Part shown: positions 59,398 through 64,000 of the stretch, piece by piece
How the letters are laid out: each line of letters begins with the position of its first letter
Position numbering within the stretch: position 1 is the stretch's first letter
Assembly: GCF_964218355.1 (NCBI RefSeq)
Contig: NZ_CAXPMC010000026.1
Span: forward strand, 186,001-250,000
DNA from: Ferrovibrio sp964218355
Lineage (GTDB): Bacteria > Pseudomonadota > Alphaproteobacteria > Ferrovibrionales > Ferrovibrionaceae
DNA length: 64,000 bases
Reading direction: 5' to 3'
Notes under the pieces: generated by a model
What the model was told of the DNA's origin: nothing
The model's database searches: none
The model's input: only the letters and a program-made list of their open reading frames with translations
Position numbers and translations under genes: made by a program

Positions 59398-62070
59398 ATG
59401 GCGGAAACACGCACGACCTGCCCCTATTGTGGCGTTGGCTGCGGGATCGTGGCGCGGCAGGAGGCGGATGGCAGTGTTGCCGTAGCCGGTGATCCGGATC
59501 ATCCGGCCAATCGTGGGCGCCTGTGTTCCAAGGGTTCGGCCCTGGCCGAAACCCTGGCGCTGGATGATCGGCTGCTGCATCCGCTGGTCAATGGCCGGCG
59601 GGTCGCCTGGGATACCGCCCTGGACCTCGTGGCGGATCGCTTCCGCGAAACGGTGCGACGTCACGGGCCCGACGCCGTGGCATTCTACGTGTCCGGACAG
59701 CTGCTGACCGAGGATTATTATGTCGCCAACAAGCTGATGAAGGGGTTCATTGGCGCAGCCAATATCGATACCAATTCCCGGCTCTGCATGGCTTCCTCGG
59801 TGGCCGGCCATCGCCGCGCCTTCGGCAGCGACACCGTGCCCGGGCTGTATGAAGACCTCGAGCTGGCCGACCTGGTCGTCCTGACGGGCTCCAATCTCGC
59901 CTGGTGCCATCCCGTGCTGTTCCAGCGGCTGATGGCCGCCCGCGAGGCGCGCCCGGAGATGAAGCTCGTCGTCATTGATCCACGGCGGACCATGACGGCC
60001 CGGGCGGCCGACCTGCATCTGGCACTGAAGCCGGGCAGTGATGTGGCCCTGTTCAACGGGCTGCTGGCCTATCTGGCGGCGGCAGGTGCGGGCGACACGG
60101 CGTTCATCCAGCACCACACCACCGGAATTCAGGAGGCCGTGGTTGCGGCGGGTGCCGACGATACCGAGGCCACGTCCATCGCGACAGGCCTACCCGTGGT
60201 GCAGCTGCGCAGGTTCTACGACCTGTTCTGCCGGACCGGAAAGACGGTGACCGTCTACTCCCAGGGCGTGAACCAGTCGAGTGCCGGCACCGACAAGGTC
60301 AACAGCATCATCAACTGCCATCTCTTTACAGGCCGGATCGGCCGGCCCGGCATGGGGCCGTTCTCTGTGACCGGGCAGCCCAATGCGATGGGGGGGCGCG
60401 AGGTCGGCGGACTGGCCAACCAGCTGGCTTGCCATATGGAGATCGAAAATCCGGAACACCGGCGCATCGTGCAGGATTTCTGGCAGTCGCCGGTTATGGC
60501 GCAGCGCCCCGGCCTGAAGGCGGTTGACCTGTTCGCCGCGGTGCGGGCCGGCCGGATCAAGGCCCTGTGGATCGCCGGCACCAATCCGGTCGACAGCCTG
60601 CCTGATGCCGATGGTGTGCGGGCGGCATTGTCGGCCTGTCCTTTCGTGGTGGTCTCGGATGTGGCCCGCCACACGGATACCACGGCCTGCGCCCATGTGC
60701 TGCTGCCGGCGGCGGCCTGGGGCGAAAAGGACGGGACGGTGACCAATTCCGAGCGGCGGATATCGCGCCAGCGCGCCTTCCTGCCACGCCCCGGCGATGC
60801 ACGCCCAGACTGGTGGATCTTTGCCGAGGTGGGACGCCGCATGGGCTGGGCGCAGGCCTTTGCCTATGATGGCCCGGCGGCGATCTTTGCCGAATATGCG
60901 GCCCTGTCCGGGATCAGCAATGACGGCCGCCGGGATTTCGACATCTCCCGCCATGCTGGCATGGATGCCGCAGCCTATGACGGACTGGCACCATTCCAGT
61001 GGCCGTCGCCTGCCGGTGCCGCATCAGGTGGCGAGACCCGGTTCTTTGCCGATGGCGGCTTCTTTACCGCAGATCGCCGGGCACGGTTCGTGCCGACGGC
61101 GTACCGGCCGCCGGCCGAGGCCGTGACGGCCGAAGATTATCCGCTGGTCCTGAATACCGGGCGGGTGCGCGACCAGTGGCATACTATGACCCGCACCGCC
61201 AAGACGCCGCGGCTGATGAGCCATATCGGCGAGCCGTTCATCGAACTGCACCCGGATGATGCGGTGGCCTGCGGGATCGGGCCGGCCGGCCTTGCTATTG
61301 TCGAAAGCCGGTATGGTCGTGCCATTGTGCGCGCATTGGTGACGGATGCCCAGCGGCCGGGCTGCGTGTTCGTGCCGATGCACTGGACGGACCGCTATGC
61401 CGCCCGGGCGCGGATCGATGCGGTGGTCAATCCCCATGCGGATCCGGTTTCCGGCCAGCCGGAACTGAAGCATACGCCGGTCCGGGTCCGGCCGTTCGGC
61501 GCAGCCTGGTATGGCTTCGCCGTCCTGACGGCGCGGCCAGCGGAGATCGGCGCCGGCTACTGGGCGATTGCGCCGGTGGCCGGTGGCTGGCGACTGGAAC
61601 TGGCCGATACCGAAACGCCGGCCAGCTGGGAGGCCTTCATCGGCGAGCTTTGCGGCCTGCCGGCTGAATCCGGCCACGAGGTGCTTGCCTATCATGATGC
61701 GGCGGCCAGCCGGCACCGGTTTGCGGTATTCCGTGATGGCCGTCTGGTCGCCGCCCTGTTCGTGTCGCCGGATCCGGTGGAGGCGGCGCGCGGCTGGCTG
61801 AGCGAGCAGATCGGCCAGGCCTTTGCTGATCCGCAGGAACGGCTGCGGCTGCTGGCCGGTCGCGCCGGCGCCGGGCGGGCAGATCGCGGCGCCATTATCT
61901 GCAGCTGTTTTTCGGTGGGGCTCAACCAGATCGTGGCGGCGGTCACGCAGGGTGGCTGCCTCACCGTGGATGAGGTCGGCGGCCTGCTGCAGGCCGGCAC
62001 CAATTGCGGATCCTGTCGCAGCGAGATCGGGAAGGTGATCGATGGTGTCCGTGTCCAGAATGCCAGCTGA
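59398..62070 (+). CDS. nasA: assimilatory nitrate reductase catalytic subunit NasA
   Basis: This 890-residue molybdopterin enzyme has the N-terminal [4Fe-4S] box CPYCGVGCGI with RGRLCSKG, Mo-bis-MGD segments (GSNLAWCHPVLFQRLMAAR, then QGVNQSSAGTDKVNSIINCH) and the molydopterin-binding C-terminal domain (LNTGRVRDQWHTMTRTAKT). The last 60 residues are a BFD-like [2Fe-2S] domain (ICSCFSVGLNQI and NCGSCRSEIG), probably receiving electrons. Start is ATG 59398; it overlaps cysG. Confidence 0.94.
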   Translation: MAETRTTCPYCGVGCGIVARQEADGSVAVAGDPDHPANRGRLCSKGSALAETLALDDRLLHPLVNGRRVAWDTALDLVADRFRETVRRHGPDAVAFYVSGQLLTEDYYVANKLMKGFIGAANIDTNSRLCMASSVAGHRRAFGSDTVPGLYEDLELADLVVLTGSNLAWCHPVLFQRLMAAREARPEMKLVVIDPRRTMTARAADLHLALKPGSDVALFNGLLAYLAAAGAGDTAFIQHHTTGIQEAVVAAGADDTEATSIATGLPVVQLRRFYDLFCRTGKTVTVYSQGVNQSSAGTDKVNSIINCHLFTGRIGRPGMGPFSVTGQPNAMGGREVGGLANQLACHMEIENPEHRRIVQDFWQSPVMAQRPGLKAVDLFAAVRAGRIKALWIAGTNPVDSLPDADGVRAALSACPFVVVSDVARHTDTTACAHVLLPAAAWGEKDGTVTNSERRISRQRAFLPRPGDARPDWWIFAEVGRRMGWAQAFAYDGPAAIFAEYAALSGISNDGRRDFDISRHAGMDAAAYDGLAPFQWPSPAGAASGGETRFFADGGFFTADRRARFVPTAYRPPAEAVTAEDYPLVLNTGRVRDQWHTMTRTAKTPRLMSHIGEPFIELHPDDAVACGIGPAGLAIVESRYGRAIVRALVTDAQRPGCVFVPMHWTDRYAARARIDAVVNPHADPVSGQPELKHTPVRVRPFGAAWYGFAVLTARPAEIGAGYWAIAPVAGGWRLELADTETPASWEAFIGELCGLPAESGHEVLAYHDAAASRHRFAVFRDGRLVAALFVSPDPVEAARGWLSEQIGQAFADPQERLRLLAGRAGAGRADRGAIICSCFSVGLNQIVAAVTQGGCLTVDEVGGLLQAGTNCGSCRSEIGKVIDGVRVQNAS

Positions 62071-63493
62071 AGCCCAGGCACCGCGCATCCGGCCGCTGAG
62101 CCGCCTGCCGGTCTTCCTCGACCTGTCGGATCAGGCGGTGCTGGTTGCCGGCGGCAGCGATGCCGCGGCCTGGAAAGCCGAGTTGCTGGCGGCAGCGGGC
62201 GCACGGGTGCTGGTCTGCGCCCCGGCTCCGGGCGACGCCATGGCCGGGCTTGTGGCGCAGGTTCCGGCGATCCGGATCATTCCGCGCGACTGGCAGTCCG
62301 GGGATTTTTCCGGTTGCCGGCTGGCGGTCGCCGATTGTGCCACCGAGGAAGAGGCGGCGCGGTTTCATGGCGCCGCCCGCGCAGCCGGCATCCCGGCAGC
62401 GGTGATCGACAGGCCGGCTTTCAGCGATATGCAGTTCGGGTCCATCGTCAACCGCTCGCCGGTGGTGATCGGCATCTCCACCAGCGGTGCCGCGCCCGTT
62501 CTGGCCCAGGCGATCCGCCGCCGCATCGAGACCCTGCTGCCTGAGGGCCTGGCCGGCTGGGCCGCTGCAGCTCGCCGGCTGCGACATCGGCTTGCCGGCC
62601 TGCTGCCCGATGCAGCGGCCAGGCGTGCAGTCTGGGAACGCATGGCCGAGGCAGCGTTTTCCGGTGTTGCCGGCGGCGAGGCGGAGCTGCTGGCGCTGGC
62701 CGGCGCCGGCATATCCGCGCAGCCGGCTTGCGGCCATGTCACGCTGGTCGGTGCCGGACCCGGTGCCGGTGACCTGCTGACCCTGCGGGCGATGCGCGCG
62801 CTGCAGGCGGCCGACGTGATCCTGTTCGATGATCTGGTTTCCGACGAGGTGCTGGAGCTGGCACGCCGCGAGGCGAAACGCATGGTGGTCGGCAAGCGCG
62901 GCCGGCGCGCCAGCTGCCGGCAGGAGGAGATCAATGCCCTGATGGTGCGGCTGGCGCGGCAGGGCAGGCGCGTGGTGCGGCTGAAGGCCGGCGATCCGAT
63001 GATTTTCGGCCGTGCCGGCGAGGAGATTGCCTGCCTCGAAGCGGCCGGCATCCCGGTCGATGTGGTGCCCGGGATCACCGCGGGCATCGCGGCTGCGGCA
63101 CAGCTTGGCGTGTCGCTGACCCATCGCGACCATGCCCATTCGGTACGCTTCGTCACCGGCCATGCCCGCGACGGACAACTGCCGCAGGACCTCGACTGGC
63201 GCGGCCTGGCCGACCCGGAAACCACGGCCATCTTCTATATGGGTGGTCGCACCGCACCGGACATCGCCGGGCGGCTGATGGCGGAGGGGCTGGCGGATAC
63301 CACACCGGTGGTGGCGATGGCAGCGGTATCGCGCCGCGACGAGCAGCGCTGGTGCGGCAGTCTGGGCGATCTGGCCCGGCAGTCGCCTTTCCGGGATGGC
63401 GCAGCGCCGGTTCTGCTCGGCATCGGCCGGTGCTTTTCTGCGGTGAAACAGCAGGCGGACAACAGGGCGGACCGACAGCGCCGCAGCGCCTGA
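62042..63493 (+). CDS. cysG: siroheme synthase CysG (trifunctional)
   Basis: This 483-residue protein has an N-terminal precorrin-2 dehydrogenase/ferrochelatase module (LPVFLDLSDQAVLVAGGSDA, and FGSIVNRSPVVIGISTSGAA) and a C-terminal uroporphyrinogen-III methyltransferase (VTLVGAGPGAGDLLTLRAMR, then RLKAGDPMIFGRAGEE). It makes siroheme for NirB. GTG-type upstream codons are not needed; starts at 62042 or 62060 are both possible, and both overlap nasA. Confidence 0.94.
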   Translation: MVSVSRMPAEAQAPRIRPLSRLPVFLDLSDQAVLVAGGSDAAAWKAELLAAAGARVLVCAPAPGDAMAGLVAQVPAIRIIPRDWQSGDFSGCRLAVADCATEEEAARFHGAARAAGIPAAVIDRPAFSDMQFGSIVNRSPVVIGISTSGAAPVLAQAIRRRIETLLPEGLAGWAAAARRLRHRLAGLLPDAAARRAVWERMAEAAFSGVAGGEAELLALAGAGISAQPACGHVTLVGAGPGAGDLLTLRAMRALQAADVILFDDLVSDEVLELARREAKRMVVGKRGRRASCRQEEINALMVRLARQGRRVVRLKAGDPMIFGRAGEEIACLEAAGIPVDVVPGITAGIAAAAQLGVSLTHRDHAHSVRFVTGHARDGQLPQDLDWRGLADPETTAIFYMGGRTAPDIAGRLMAEGLADTTPVVAMAAVSRRDEQRWCGSLGDLARQSPFRDGAAPVLLGIGRCFSAVKQQADNRADRQRRSA

Positions 63494-63571
63494 GCGGGGG
63501 CGGCTGGCACCGAACCTGCATATGCAGCGGCAGGGGCCGGCGCCAGGCCGGTACAGACGCACGGGTTCACC

Positions 63572-64000
63572 ATGGTGCTCTACACACCACCGGCGCCGGC
63601 CAGACAGGTGCCGGTCATCGATATTTCTTCCAGCTTCGGCACAGATGGCGGCGACAATACCGATGCGGCCTGCAGGGCCGTGGCCTGGGAGATTCACAAG
63701 GCCTGCCGCGACACGGGCTTTTTCTACGTGGCCGGCCATGACGTCGATCCTGCCCTGATCGCCGGCCAGTTCGACTGGGCGCGCCGGTTTTTTGCCCTGC
63801 CGCTGCCTGCAAAAATGGCATTGCACATGAACAATTCGCGCAGCTTCGCGGGCTATGAGCCGATGGCGGGGCAGACGCTGGATGCGGATTCACCGCCGGA
63901 CCTGAAGGAGGGCTATTACTACACGGCGGATCTGCCCGACGACGATCCCTATGTGGTGGCCGGAATCCGCGGCTATGGCGGCAACCAGTGGCCCGCGGCA
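63572..64000 (+). CDS. 2-oxoglutarate/Fe(II) oxygenase, isopenicillin-N-synthase-like (partial, runs off the right edge)
   Basis: From ATG 63572 the frame is open to the window end (143 codons). VPVIDISSSFG, then ACRDTGFFYVAGHDVDPALI and RRFFALPLPAKMALHM are the conserved DIOX_N segments of plant/bacterial 2OG oxygenases. The Fe-binding HxD...H part is outside. It lies 78 bases after cysG and may not belong to the nitrate operon. No clear ribosome site. Confidence 0.85.
   Translation, partial: MVLYTPPAPARQVPVIDISSSFGTDGGDNTDAACRAVAWEIHKACRDTGFFYVAGHDVDPALIAGQFDWARRFFALPLPAKMALHMNNSRSFAGYEPMAGQTLDADSPPDLKEGYYYTADLPDDDPYVVAGIRGYGGNQWPAA

Noticed and set aside
61961..63826. 621-residue minus-strand frame opposite cysG
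   Set aside because: A shadow of cysG and the oxygenase gene, with no domain of its own.
1..64000. CRISPR array or cas genes
   Set aside because: No regularly spaced direct repeats and no Cas-like proteins were seen.

Overview
The window looks like a high-GC alphaproteobacterial chromosome, probably Rhodospirillales. The basis is base composition, tightly overlapping ATGA-coupled operons, the NasS/NasT nitrate system, and a LivHMGF/hydantoinase gene repertoire. The genus cannot be told from the sequence. A lower-GC mosaic mobile region fills roughly the first 26 kb. Ordinary chromosomal operons fill the rest.

Region 1 (1-4.27 kb, plus strand) is a heavy-metal module: the 3' end of a CusA/CzcA-type RND pump, a DUF3240 protein, a TolC-like lipoprotein, a small lipoprotein, a PCuAC-like protein, a secreted Cys-containing protein, CtaG/Cox11 and another small secreted protein. 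Region 2 (4.33-10.14 kb, minus strand) is the most interesting part. It is a five-gene operon encoding a ComEC-like metallo-beta-lactamase, a membrane protein, a second metallo-beta-lactamase, a single polypeptide joining E2-like, E1-like and JAB/JAMM isopeptidase domains, and a second membrane protein. This is a complete ubiquitin-like conjugation and deconjugation enzyme set with no CBASS nucleotidyltransferase and no obvious free modifier. Region 3 (10.8-16.7 kb, minus strand) has an XRE regulator and a Tn554-like module of three tyrosine recombinases plus a TnpC/DUF6262-like gene. That last gene is interrupted by one in-frame amber codon. Region 4 (17.6-25.9 kb) holds a frameshifted GspE fragment, an integrase/excisionase pair, a MobF relaxase with an accessory protein and a likely oriT, several unknown genes, a HAD protein and a second XRE regulator. 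The mobile region ends at 26,087 with the 3' half of a tRNA-Arg(ACG) gene, which reads as an attachment site. The intact tRNA should lie left of the window.

Region 5 (26.4-35.3 kb) has a GntR/FCD regulator followed by gamma-glutamyltransferase, a DUF1028 protein and a complete peptide-type (Dpp/Opp) ABC importer. Region 6 (35.4-49.9 kb) is a GntR/UTRA-regulated catabolic operon. It encodes a Tat-exported binding protein with LivHMGF, a LeuCD-like hydro-lyase, an isocitrate-lyase-superfamily C-C lyase, hydantoinase B and A, an isochorismatase-fold protein that has lost its catalytic Cys, a flavoprotein, and a tautomerase-NTF2 fusion. The substrate is unknown. The enzyme order suggests a ring-opened, branched C4-diacid type compound.

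Region 7 (50.0-63.5 kb) is assimilatory nitrate metabolism: NasT, an mRNA leader with two ANTAR-type hexaloop hairpins overlapping a terminator, the NrtA/B/CD transporter, the NasS nitrate sensor, NirB, NirD, NasA and CysG. The window ends inside a 2-oxoglutarate/Fe(II) oxygenase-like gene.
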